A stretch of 64,000 nucleotides of DNA from Salvelinus alpinus (lineage: Eukaryota; Chordata; Actinopteri; Salmoniformes; Salmonidae). A program made the position numbers and the translations under genes. The notes under the pieces are model-generated. The model made no database searches. It was not told the DNA's origin and was given only the letters and a program-made list of their open reading frames with translations. Shown here in pieces: positions 1-11,100 of this stretch. Position 1 is the first letter of the stretch; each line of letters opens with the position of its first letter. The stretch covers positions 7,898,305 through 7,962,304 of the forward strand of contig NC_092120.1 in the NCBI RefSeq assembly GCF_045679555.1. Direction: 5' to 3'.

Positions 1-290
1 GGCTAACAGGGTTAATAGGGCTAACAGGGCTAATAGGCTAATAGGGCTAACAGGGCTAATATGGCTAACAGGGTTAATAGGGCTAATAGGCTAATAGGGT
101 TAATAGGCCTAATAGGGCTAGCATGGCTAATATGCCTAATAGGGCTAACAGGGATAATATGCTTAATATGCTAATAGACCAAATAGGGCTAATAGGGCTA
201 ACAGGGCTAACAGGGCTAATTGGATTAATAGGCTAATAGGCCTAATAAAGCTAATATGGCTAATAGCCTTTTAAGGCTAATAGGCCAAAT
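1..290. repeat. Degenerate 9-10 bp minisatellite (GGGCTAACA/GGGCTAATA)
   Basis: Short units such as GGGCTAACA, GGGCTAATA and GGCTAATA repeat irregularly from the left edge to about 290. The array is cut by the window start, so its full length is unknown. Units share a GGG plus TAA character with vertebrate telomere repeats, but the period and sequence differ and the array is not TTAGGG. Confidence 0.85.
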
Positions 291-352
291 AGGGCTACTC
301 TCAGTTGATTCAAGGCACACTTTTCTTTATCAATCAAATACTATCAGACACC

Positions 353-1925
353 TACAGTGCATTCGAAAAGTATTCAGACTCCTTGACTTTTCCGAAATTC
401 TGTTACGTTACAGCCTTATTCTAAAATGTATTAAATTGTGTTTTTTCCTCATCAATCTACACACAATACTCCATAATGACATCACAATATTCCATAATGA
501 CAAAGCAAAAACAGGTTAAAAAAAGAGTATAATAATAAATAATAAATATCAAATGTATATAAGTATTCAGACCCTTTACTCAGTACTTTGTTGAAGCACC
601 TTTGGCAGCTATTACAGCCTTGAGTATTCTTGGGTATGACGCTATAAGCCTGGCATACCTGTATTTGGGGAGTTGCTCCCATTCTTCTCTGCAGATCCTC
701 TCAAGCTCTGTCAGTTTGGATGGGCAGCGTCACTACACAGCTATTTTCAGGTCTCCAGAGATGTTCGATCGGGTTCATGTCCGGGCTCTGGCTGGGCCAC
801 TCAAGGACATTCAGAGACTTCCCGAAGCCACTCCTGCGTTGTCTTGGCTGTGTGCTTAGGGTCGTTGTCCTGTTGGAAGGTGAAGCTTTACCCCAGTCTG
901 AGGTCCGGAGTGCTCTGGAGCAGGTTTTCATCAAGGATCTCTCTGTACTTTACTCCCTTCATCTTTCCCTCGATCCTGACTAGTCTTCCAGTTCCTGTCG
1001 CTGAAAAGCATCCCCACAGCATGATGCTGCCACCACCATGCTTCACTGTAGGGATAGTGCCAGGTTTCCTTCAGACGTGACGCTTGGCATTCAGGCCAAA
1101 GAGTTCAATCCTGGTTTCATCAGACCAAAGAATGTTGTTTCTCATGGTCTGAGAGTCCTTTAGGTGCTTTTTGGCAAACTCCAACCGGCCTGTCATGTGC
1201 CTTTTACTGAGGAGGGGCTTCCGTCTGGCCACTCTACCAGAAAGGCCTGATTGGTGGAGTGCTGCAGAGATGATTGTCCTTCTGGAAGGTTCTCCCATCG
1301 CCACAGAGGAACTCTGGAGCTCCCAGAGTCACCTCCCTGACCATGGCCCTTCTGCTCCGATTGCTCAGTTTGGCCGGGCAGCCAGCTCTAGGAAGAATCT
1401 TGGTGGTTCCAAACGTCTTCCATTTAAGACTGATGGAGGCCACTGTGTTCTTGGGGATCTTCAATGCTGCAGACATTTTTTCGTACGCTTCCCCAGATCT
1501 GTGCCTCGACACAATCCTGTCTTGGAGCTCTATGGACAATTCCTTCGACCTCATGGCTTGATTTTTGCTCTGACGTGTGTGCCTTTCCAAATCATGTCCA
1601 ATCAATTGAATTTACCACAGGTGGACTCCAATCAAATTGTAGAAACATCTCAAGGATGATCAATGGAAACAGGATGCACTTGAGCTCAATTTCGAGTCTC
1701 ATAGCAAAGGGTCTGAATACTTATGTAAATAAGGTATTTCAGTTTTTTATTTTTAATAAATGTACAAACATTTCTAAAAACCTGTTTTTGCTTTGTCATT
1801 ATGGGGTATTGTGTGTAGATTGATGAGGAAAAATAATGATTTAATACATTTAAGAATGAGGCTGTAACGTCACAAAATGTGGAAAAAGGGCTGTGGGGGT
1901 CTGAATACTTTTTGAATGCATGGTA
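353..1925 (-). mobile_element. Tc1/mariner transposon with IR/DR ends (decayed)
   Basis: The ends at 355 and 1923 are inverted copies carrying a GAAAAGTATTCAGAC-type motif, and both are flanked by TA (353-354 and 1924-1925), the Tc1/mariner target-site duplication. A second copy of the AGTATTCAGAC motif lies inward at about 561 and, inverted, at about 1708, so each terminal repeat of about 210 bp carries two direct repeats, the IR/DR arrangement of Sleeping Beauty-type elements. The length of about 1.57 kb is normal for an autonomous salmonid Tc1 element. The interior reads as a transposase on the minus strand, broken by frameshifts, so it is a dead copy. Confidence 0.93.
701..1554 (-). pseudogene. 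Tc1-like transposase, frameshifted
   Basis: Minus-strand reading gives recognisable Tc1 transposase pieces in different frames. The N-terminal helix-turn-helix region begins with MRSKELS at 1554 and includes an IPKNTV motif. A central piece at 1071-1304 has the first catalytic aspartate in LWSDET. A C-terminal piece at 701-934 has the [15 protein letters not shown] motif with the catalytic glutamate. The frame is lost after the N-terminal domain (about 1330) and again between the central and C-terminal pieces, and the middle of the catalytic core is not readable in any single frame. No functional protein can be made. Confidence 0.9.
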
Positions 1926-2106
1926 TATGCAAAAACTCTGCTGGGATGATATACTATTACATGGCAGCAGACATGGTATTTTCCATTAGATATTAAATAA
2001 AAAATGCATTGCCAGATTAAATGCACCTGTTTTCGGGCCTATCTTTCCACAGATAGTCTAATTAATTTACCTCAACTATAGATACATATTTAGTTCCTTC
2101 CTTGCA

Positions 2107-2330
2107 TTGCAGCGGCCTGCACACTGCGCCGGCCTGCACACTGCGGCGGCCTGCACACTGCGGCGGCCTGCACACTGCGGCGGCCTGCACACTGCGCCGG
2201 CCTGCACACTGCGGCGGCCTGCACACTGCGGCGGCCTGCACACTGCGGCGGCCTGCACACTGCGGCGGCCTGCACACTGCGGCGGTCTGCACACTGCGGC
2301 GGCCTGCACACTGCAGTGCACCGGCGTGCA
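2107..2330. repeat. 17-bp GC-rich minisatellite
   Basis: About 12 copies of GGCCTGCACACTGCGGC, with a few GCC/GTC variants. Since 17 is not a multiple of 3, every frame on both strands stays open over a 51-bp cycle, which creates apparent Cys/His/Arg/Pro-rich reading frames that are not genes. Each unit holds one or two CpG sites, an island of CpG in otherwise AT-rich DNA. Confidence 0.95.
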
Positions 2331-3340
2331 ATGCAGCTGGATGGGAGCTAGCCTTCATTATAAAAGGGTGTTAGGAGTATGTGGGAACAGCTAATCTTCG
2401 AACCCCTGCCACACAATAAACAGAGTGACAGAGAGGAAGGATGTATGAGATAAGTCCAGTAATGAAAGTGGATGCCAAAAGAAGAGGCCAGTATGTAATG
2501 AAGAGAGAGCAGAGGGGAATGTTTAAAATAAGTTCAAGAACAGAGATAAAGCCAAAGATGATGTTATCGTCAGGATTGCAGAAAGCATTTCAGTAACATA
2601 ATGCTCCCAATCACTTAATCAGTACTACTCCACCCAGCCCAGACTCTGTCTTCCATCATATGCTATTTCACCCGCTCTAAACAGTTCATTTTCAGTGTGT
2701 GTTCGTGTTTGTGTGTGTGTGTGTGCATGTGGATGTTTGCGTGAAAGCCAAAGATCATACAGATAATAGTTGAATTTGATGGCACTAAGTTACTGAATCA
2801 AAAGACCTCTGAAGTCACTTTCGCATTGGTTAATACAGAACTGTAGCTTTCCCCCACAGTAGCAGCCTATTCCATCTAAATACATCTCTGCTACTTCTAA
2901 CAGTATCAACTGTCTAGAAATAGACAGAGGTTCAGTTTAATCTCAGTCTCCATCCATTACGCCCGAGCAACATCTCCATCACCCACAAGCTTATTTTCAA
3001 AAGCTGCAAATGCTGTGTTCAAAGACTCTCTATCCTGTCCCCACTGGCCCCAAAGGCAGCCAAACAGAATGAGGCCCCAGATCCACAGACAAAGACTGGC
3101 CTGCTGCTCTGTTGCCTTGGAAGGCCCCCATATCCGCGCTCGGCAAACACCATCTCTGTGCTCATTTGTGAGGCCTTTAGTCGCTCATGAGTTTGTGATT
3201 AACAGTGTTTTGGTTCGATGGCAGCTCACCAGTTGTAGAAGTCGGAGCGGACAGTGGACCCCCTCTGAGAGAGGGGGAAGAATAGGGCACTAATGCGCCG
3301 ACCTCACATGTACCAAGAACCTGACTCTGGGCCCAATGCT
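2331..3340. other. Non-coding unique sequence
   Basis: No gene, splice structure or recognisable element was seen. It holds only a short GT run at about 2708-2725 and otherwise mixed AT-rich sequence. Confidence 0.6.
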
Positions 3341-3545
3341 GGCATATAGAGAGAGGGAGAGACAGGGAGAGCGAGAGAGATAGTGAGAGAGAGGAGGGGA
3401 GAGAGATGGAAAGAGGGGGGAGAGATAATGGGAGAGAGAGGGAAGGGAAAGAGAGAGATAAAAAGAAAGAAAAGGGTAAGAGAGAGACTGGGAAAGGGTG
3501 AGAGAGACTGGTAGATATATAGATAGGACTGGCAGAGAGAGAGAG
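3341..3545. repeat. Purine-rich GA/GGGA low-complexity tract
   Basis: A run of GAGAGA, GGGAGA and AAAGAGA words with almost no pyrimidines on the + strand. Minus-strand Ser/Leu-rich reading frames across it are composition artefacts. Confidence 0.9.
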
Positions 3546-3721
3546 GCAGATACAAACAGAGACACACAGCAAGCCTGTGGACTGTTGGCTGTACATGGCT
3601 GATGGGGTTAGTGGCAGGCAGAGGCAGCCTGCTGAAAAACAGTGTGAGGGAGACCAGAGCAGGGTATGGTGTGGTGTGCTGTTGGACTACTCCATAGAGC
3701 ACTAAGCTCCTGGCACAACTT

Positions 3722-3990
3722 GGCAGGCCTGGAAGAAGCCTGGGAGAAGCCTAGAATAAGCCTGAAAGAATCCTAGAAGAAGCCTGGAAGAAGCCTGGGA
3801 GAAGCCTAGGAGAAGCCTGGGAGAAGCCTGGGAGAAGCATAGAAGAAGCCTGGAAGAAGCCTTGGAGAAGCCTGGGAGAAGCCTGGGAGAAGCCTGGAAG
3901 AAGCCTGGGAGAAGCCTGGGAGAAGCCTGGAAGAAGCCTGGGAGAAGCCTGGGAGAAGCCTGGGAGAAGCCTGGGAGAAGCCTGGGAGAA
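3722..3990. repeat. 11-bp minisatellite (GCCTGGGAGAA)
   Basis: About 24 copies of GCCTGGGAGAA with GGAAGAA variants. The 11-bp period keeps all frames open on the minus strand and gives artificial LLPGFSQASPR-type peptides. Confidence 0.95.
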
Positions 3991-4552
3991 GGGGCACATG
4001 GAGACAACCACCAACCAGCCTGACTTCTGTCTATCTGTTCGTCCGTCTGTTCGTCTGGCCATCCGGCCTATTTTATATACAAAATATAGTGCTTTCTATA
4101 CATACTGCAAGCACAAATTGCACCTCAATCCCTTCATTTTCCTTGTAATGTTGAGACAATATCCTTGCAGAAATACAACAGAATGGAGCCTCAATGTGTT
4201 CATGGGCTGGCAAAGTGGAATGTCTTTGCTCCTCTGTTTAAACAAAGAGTGAGATAAGATTTAAAGGAAATACTTAAGGTGAAGCCGGCTGGCTGCCCTC
4301 TAACAAGCTGCAGCAGCCATACAGCACCCAGAGAGGGGACCAACCTCCAAAACCATCCTGCATCCTGGTTTTACATAGGAATGAAGATTTCTCTGGGTTG
4401 GCAAACGGTTGGAGATAAATACATTCATCCTCACATTCCCTCCCAGCTTATTCTCCTGAGATAAAGTCCCTAACCAAGGAAGCCTTAGAGAATAAGGGAC
4501 ATCTCTGTTTTGGTGTTTTGCACCTGTCTATTGTTTTCTGCATGGGCCTCTG
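3991..4552. other. Non-coding unique sequence
   Basis: Sits between two arrays. It contains a short pyrimidine-rich CTGT/CGTC stretch near 4027-4062 and no recognisable gene or element. Confidence 0.55.
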
Positions 4553-5240
4553 CATGTACTGTACTGTACTGTGTATTATACTGTACTGTATATTGTACTG
4601 TACTGTGCTGTACTGTACTGTGTGTTTTACTGTACTATGTATTGTACTGTACTGTACTGTGTATTGTACTGTAATGTGTATTGTACTGTACTGTATTGTC
4701 TTGGACTGTACTGTACTGTGTATTGGACTGTATTGTATTGGACTGTATTGTCTTGGACTGTACTGTACTGTGTATTGGACTGTATTGTATTTGACTGTAT
4801 TGTCTTGGACTGTAATGTACTGTGTATTGGACTGTATTGTATTGGACTGTACTGTACTGTGTATTGGACTGTATTGTATTGGACTGTACTGTACTGTGTA
4901 TTGGACTGTATTGTATTGGACTGTATTGTATTGGACTGTACTGTACTGTGTATTGTACTGTATTGTATTGGACTGTACTGTACTGTGTATTGGACTGTAT
5001 TGTATTGGACTGTACTGTACTGTGTATTGGACTGTATTGTATTGGACTGTACTGTACTGTGTATTGGACTGTATTGTATTGGACTGTATTGTATTGGACT
5101 GTACTGTACTGTGTATTGGACTGTATTGTATTGGACTGTATTGTATTGGACTGTACTGTACTGTGTATTGGACTGTATTGTATTGGACTGTATTGTATTG
5201 GACTGTACTGTACTGTGTATTGTACTGTACTGTATTGTAC
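4553..5240. repeat. TACTG/TATTG pentamer array with 37-bp higher-order unit
   Basis: It starts as near-pure TGTAC/TACTG pentamers and becomes a higher-order repeat built around GTGTATTGGACTGTATTG with a 37-bp spacing (for example 4859 to 4896). All units are multiples or mixtures of short words without stop codons, so both strands show open frames over 260 codons long. These encode only Tyr/Cys/Thr/Val/Leu or Gln/Tyr/Asn/Ser runs and are not genes. Confidence 0.95.
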
Positions 5241-5245
5241 CTTAT

Positions 5246-8165
5246 AGCTACACTAAAACCATTGCAATCACAGGTGCATTGTGTGTCACACGGAGGGTCA
5301 ATCATCTGCCATTGTCCCTTTCATTGACCATTTATGATGTACATTTAAATTAGCTTAAAAAATTAACTATTGACTTCAAATATTTACAGTGTGTCTGTCT
5401 CAATACTGATGACATGTCTGGTTTATCTGAATTATTCTGTTGTCCTTTTTATTTCCCCCTCTGCCATTTTAATTCCACGCAAAACTAACGGCAAATAAAA
5501 ATCTGTGAGCTGTCAGAAAGCATTAAGAAAACAGAGCATGCTGCATATAAATGCATGATTACGTTACATCAAAAGAATGTTTAACATTTTGTCACATCAA
5601 CATTGTAATTAATGCAAAACATATTTGCACGAACAACATTTTACAATGAAAATTATTATTCACAACACTTATACATGCAGTGTGGGACAATCCAGAGTAG
5701 TTCAGAGTGAAAAAAAATAATTAACAGGAAGAAACAGATTGGACTAATGAGACGACCATTTGACTAGGATCCTTTACTTGACCTGCAGTGTTTCCTCGAC
5801 TCGGCCGTTCAAGAGAAAATACACATTTATAATTATACTCTGCAATGCACCATGAAATTGTTATTGTGGAATACCTTTTTCAAAAACGCTATCAAACAAT
5901 TACTTAAAAATGTTCCTGCGGAGACTGTTGCATATGTATACTAAATGAAATGGGAAGTTGGAGCTAGCTGTCTGTGTATGTAGCCTGTCGCCTGGCCTGC
6001 CTGTCGACACTGCTGCTGCTGCTGCTTCAAATGGGGCTGTTCTCTTCATGCAGATGAGCTCTGTCTGTTCAGAGGGGGATGCTGTGGCAAATAAAATAAT
6101 ACTCGGATAAAACTGAAACATTTTATGACACAGTGATAATCATTGCAGGCATACGTGCCACTGATATGAGCTGTTGCAGTTGGGGGAAGAGAGAAAATAA
6201 TCCTTTTTGTTGGGCTTTAAAAAATGAATCTCAGTTGAATCACATCAAAAAAGAAAAAAACTCAAAAGACAGTTCCAAGATGAGCCAACTCCACGAAAAA
6301 ATGACCTCCTCGTTTTGGTGATAAAGTTCTAGCCAAAATGATATCAGGCTGGGACGTGACTCATTAGAAATGTGTGTATTGCGTGGAGGCAGCTCTCCCT
6401 ATCTGGCTGTGCCTGGCTTGCCGACTGATAAGAGGCAAATGCAAATGTACTGATAAGAACTGAATGCAAATATTCATGATATGATATTCCCTGGGAATTA
6501 TGTGTGGATAAAACAAAGTGTATTATTTCCCCTGTATTCCCTTTTAGGTTTGCCAAAATGCTTCTTTTTTTTTTGCTTTTGGAATTTGCATTTCTTCAAA
6601 ATTGATTGGGCCTGCATATTATGTTAAGCTATTTGTTTGCCTAGGATGGTAATTAGTTACTGTAATTACAGCGATGACAGTTGCTAAATTGTTTTTAAAG
6701 CATTACAGTACGTCTGTGCCAGAAGATTGCAGTACTTATTTTAGGATTTAAGCATTTGCTGGAAAAACTCCCACTCCAAGGCCAAAGTGGAACATGTTTG
6801 AACTACAAAGCAGCCATTTTCTAAGCAAATAATTTTTAAAAATGTCTGTTAATTTGCACTAATTGCTGGGTTGACTGTGTTTCGCAGTTTCTTCACCGAT
6901 CAGGGACATGTTACTGATAGGATGTCTTGAGGGATCAAAACGGGCTTGAAATAGTTTGAAATACATGTGTGCTCATTTTAAGACATGCTTTTTATGTTTT
7001 CTGTCAACCAAGAAACAAATTGCTGTTGAAGGCATATTTGTAATTATGGTTCTCAGTGTAGCCTATGCACTTTCAAGTTTAGTAAACATTAATTAGTGTG
7101 GACACTGACAGTTGGGTAATTTAGAAAGTGTTTCATGTACTCTGACTAAAGTCAAAATCACATTGATCAGGAGTTGGAGAGCTGCTATGCTTATTTGTAA
7201 TGCAGCGAAACAGAACATACCCATGTGCAATATCACTTAAACAACAGTCTGACAAGTATTAGCCAAGTACTATACTCATAATGATTACATTTGCACTGCT
7301 ATTGAGGTTAGTTGTCAAATACAATGCCATACAGGTAGTTTCGGGGCAGGTCATTGAAAACAGGTAAGTGTAAAAGGTGTGCCAATAACAATCCTTGGTC
7401 ATCCCTGAACATTCAATCTACTGATTGTAGTGTACTATTTGTGAGTTGGTTCCACTCCACTGTGGTAGACCACATTGGCACCGGTCCTTGTCAGGTTCTC
7501 AGACATTACACTATAGCTAAATGCATAATTGGATTTACTATTAACATAATCAGACAACGTGCATGTTGACTATCATATTCCCTTCTGAAATGCATTTCTC
7601 TTCCAAAATGTTTAGGATGGGACCAAAGGTGCCACGAGGTCCCAAGAGCTCTTCTTGTATCTGTCTAATGAAGGCTTGAATGAACAGGAACAATATTACT
7701 CTGGGTGGATGATTATGTGCATGCATATGCATTTGGTTGTCCACAAAAGAGTTTGAAGGAAACGGTTGCCTTAAATGTTTGGTGGAATTAAAAGAGGGTG
7801 AGCAGTGGACAGTAATCTAGGGGAACAATAATTTTAAGATCCCACTTTCCTATTGTGAGATGTTTACTTGTAACTGCTGTCCATTGTATTACACACCTAC
7901 ACGTCTTAGCATGATTGATAAAGACATGTTTTGGTCTTGAAAATCCCAAATGCAGCTATAAAAGAAAACATTAGTGAAAAAGTAGAAATCTTCTGATATA
8001 CATGTATATTCAAACAAACTGAAGTCTTCTTCATTGAGTAAAAACACAAAACAGATCTTCTTAGTGGAAGAGGAATGTGGTCATGGTGTGCAGGGTATTT
8101 TCCCAGCCCACCTCTTCCTTCGCAAGCTTGCTCCCCGATCAACCCAGAGTCCCCAGCCCCCTCCC
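5246..8165. other. Non-coding AT-rich sequence
   Basis: No exon, RNA gene or mobile element is recognisable. A (CTG)-type run of about five units lies at 6009-6025. The stretch around 6430-6560 is AT-rich, unique and evenly composed, without simple repeats, as conserved non-coding elements often are, but conservation cannot be judged from one sequence. Confidence 0.5.
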
Positions 8166-8167
8166 CA

Positions 8168-11100
8168 CTAACTGCCCCAACCCCTCTCCCCACTAGATGT
8201 TCCAACCCCTCCCCCCACTAGATGTTCCAACCCCTCCCCACTAGATGTTCCAACCCCTCCCCACTAGATGTTCCAACCCCTCCCCACTAGATGTTCCAAC
8301 CCCTCCCCACTAGATGTTCCAACCCCTCTCCCCACTAGATGTTCCAACCCCTCTCCCCACTAGATGTTCCAACCCCTCTCCCCACTAGATGCTCCAACCC
8401 CTCCCCACTAGATGCTCCAACCCCTCCCCACTAGATGTTCCAACCCCTCCCCACTAGATGTTCCAACCCCTCTCCCCACTAGATGTTCCAACCCCTCCCC
8501 ACTAGATGTTCCAACCCCTCCCCACCAGATGTTCCAGCCCCCTCCTCACTAGATGTTCCAACCCCTCCCCACTAGATGTTCCAAACCCTCTCCCCACTAG
8601 ATGTTCCAACCCCCCTCCTCACTAGATGTTCCAGCCCCCTCCCCACTAGATGTTCCAACCCCCTCCCCACTAGATGTTCCAACCCCTCCCCACCAGATGT
8701 TCCAGCCCCTCCCCACCAGATGTTCCAACCCCCTCCCCACCAGAATTTCCAACCCCCTCCCCACAAACCACCCCAACCCCTCCCCACCAGATGTTCTAAC
8801 CACCTCACCACTAGATGTTCCAACACCCTCCTCACCAGATGTTCCAGCCCCTCCCCACCAGATGTTCCAACCCCCTCCCCACCAGATGGTCCAACCCCTC
8901 CCCACCAGAATTTCCAACCCCCTCCCCACAAACCACCCCAACCCCTCCCCACCAGATGTTCCAACCCCTCCCCACTAGATGTTCCAACCCCTCCCCACTA
9001 GATGTTCCAACCCCTCCCCACTAGATGTTCCAACCCCTCTCCCCACTAGATGTTCCAACCCCTCTCCCCACTAGATGCTCCAACCCCTCCCCACTAGATG
9101 CTCCAACCCCTCCCCACTAGATGTTCCAACCCCTCCCCACTAGATGTTCCAACCCCTCCCCACCAGATGTTCCAGCCCCCTCCTCACTAGATGTTCCAAC
9201 CCCTCCCCACTAGATGTTCCAAACCCTCTCCCCACTAGATGTTCCAACCCCCCTCCTCACTAGATGGTTCCAGCCCCCTCCCCACTAGATGATCCAGCCC
9301 CTCTCCCCACTAGAACCTCCAGCCCCCTCCCCACTAGATGTTCCAACCCCTCCCCACTAGATATTCCAACCCTCCCCACTAGATGTTCCAACCCCTCCCC
9401 ACTAGATATTCCAACCCCTCCCCAATAGGTGTTCCAACCCCTCCCCACTAGATATTCCAACCCTCCCCACTAGATGTTCCAGCCCCCTCCCCACTAGATT
9501 CAAACAGCCCCCTCCCCACTAGATTCTCGAGACCCCTCCCACTAGATGTTCCAACCCCCTCCCCACTAGATATTCCAACCCTCCCCACTAGATATTCCAA
9601 CCCTCCCCACTAGATGTTCCAACCCCTCCCCACTAGATGTTCTAGTCCCCTCCCCACAAACCACCCCAACCCCTCCCCACTAGATATTCCAACCCCCTCC
9701 CCACTAGATATTCCAACACCTCCCCGCTAGATATTCCAACCCCTCCCCACTAGATATTCCAACCCCTCCCCACTAGATGTTCCAACCCCCTCCCCACTAG
9801 ATGTTCCAACCCCTCCCCACTAGATGTTCCAACCCCTCCCCACTAGATATTCCAACACCTCCCCACTAGATATTCCAACCCCTCCCCACTAGATATTCCA
9901 ACCCCCTCCCCACTAGATGTTCCAACACCTCCCCACTAGATATTCCAACCCCTCCCCACTAGATGTTCCAACACCTCCCCACTAGATATTCCAACCCCTC
10001 CCCACTAGATATTCCAACCCCTCCCCACTAGATATTCCAACCCCTCCCCACTAGATATTCCAACCCCCTCCCCACTAGATGTTCCAGCCCCCTCCCCACT
10101 AGATGTTCTAGTCCCCTCCCCACAAACCACCCCAACCCCTCCCCACTAGATATTCCAACCCCTCCCCACTAGATATTCCAACCCCTCCCCACTAGATATT
10201 CCAACACCTCCCCACTAGATATTCCAACCCCTCCCCACTAGATATTCCAACCCCTCCCCACTAGATATTCCAACCCCTCTCCCCACTAGATGTTCCAGCC
10301 CCCTCCCCACTAGATGTTCTAGCCCCCTCCCCACTAGATGATCCAGCCCCCTCCCCACTAGAACCTCCAGCCCCCTCCCCACTAGATGTTCCACCCCCTC
10401 CCCACTAGATGTTCTAGCCCCCTCCCCACTAGATGTTCTAGCCCCCTCCCCACTAGATGTTCTAGCCCCCTCCCCACTAGATGATCCAGCCCCCTCCCCA
10501 CTAGAACCTCCAGCCCCCTCCCCACTAGATGTTCCACCCCCTCCCCACTAGATGTTCTAGCCCCCTCCCCACTAGATGGTCTAGCCCCCTCCCCACTATA
10601 TTTCCCAGCCACCTCCCCACTAGATGTTCCAGCCCCCTCCCCACTAGATTCAAACAGCCCCCTCCCCACTAGATTCTCCAGCCCCCTCCCACTAGATGTT
10701 CCAACCCCCTCCCCACTAGATTCTCCAGCCACCCTCCCCACCACATTCTCGAGACCCCTCCCACTAGATGTTCCAACCCCCTCCCCACTAGATTCTCCAG
10801 CCACCCTCCCCACCACATTCTCGAGACCCCTCCCCACTAGATATTCCAACCCTCCCCACTAGATATTCCAACCCTCCCCACTAGATGTTCCAACCCCTCC
10901 CCACTAGATGTTCTAGTCCCCTCCCCACAAACCACCCCAACCCCTCCCCACTAGATGCTCCAACCCCCTCCCCACTAGATATTCCAACCCCCTCCCCACT
11001 AGATATTCCAACACCTCCCCACTAGATATTCCAATCCCTCCCCACTAGATATTCCAACCCCTCCCCACTAGATGTTCCAACCCCCTCCCCACTAGATATT

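Noticed and set aside
3177..3702. Ser/Leu-rich minus-strand frames as a secreted protein
   Set aside because: Translation of the purine-rich GA tract.
4448..5327. Open frames of 260-285 codons on both strands
   Set aside because: They lie within the stop-free pentamer array, encode only repeat peptides and have no splice or start context.
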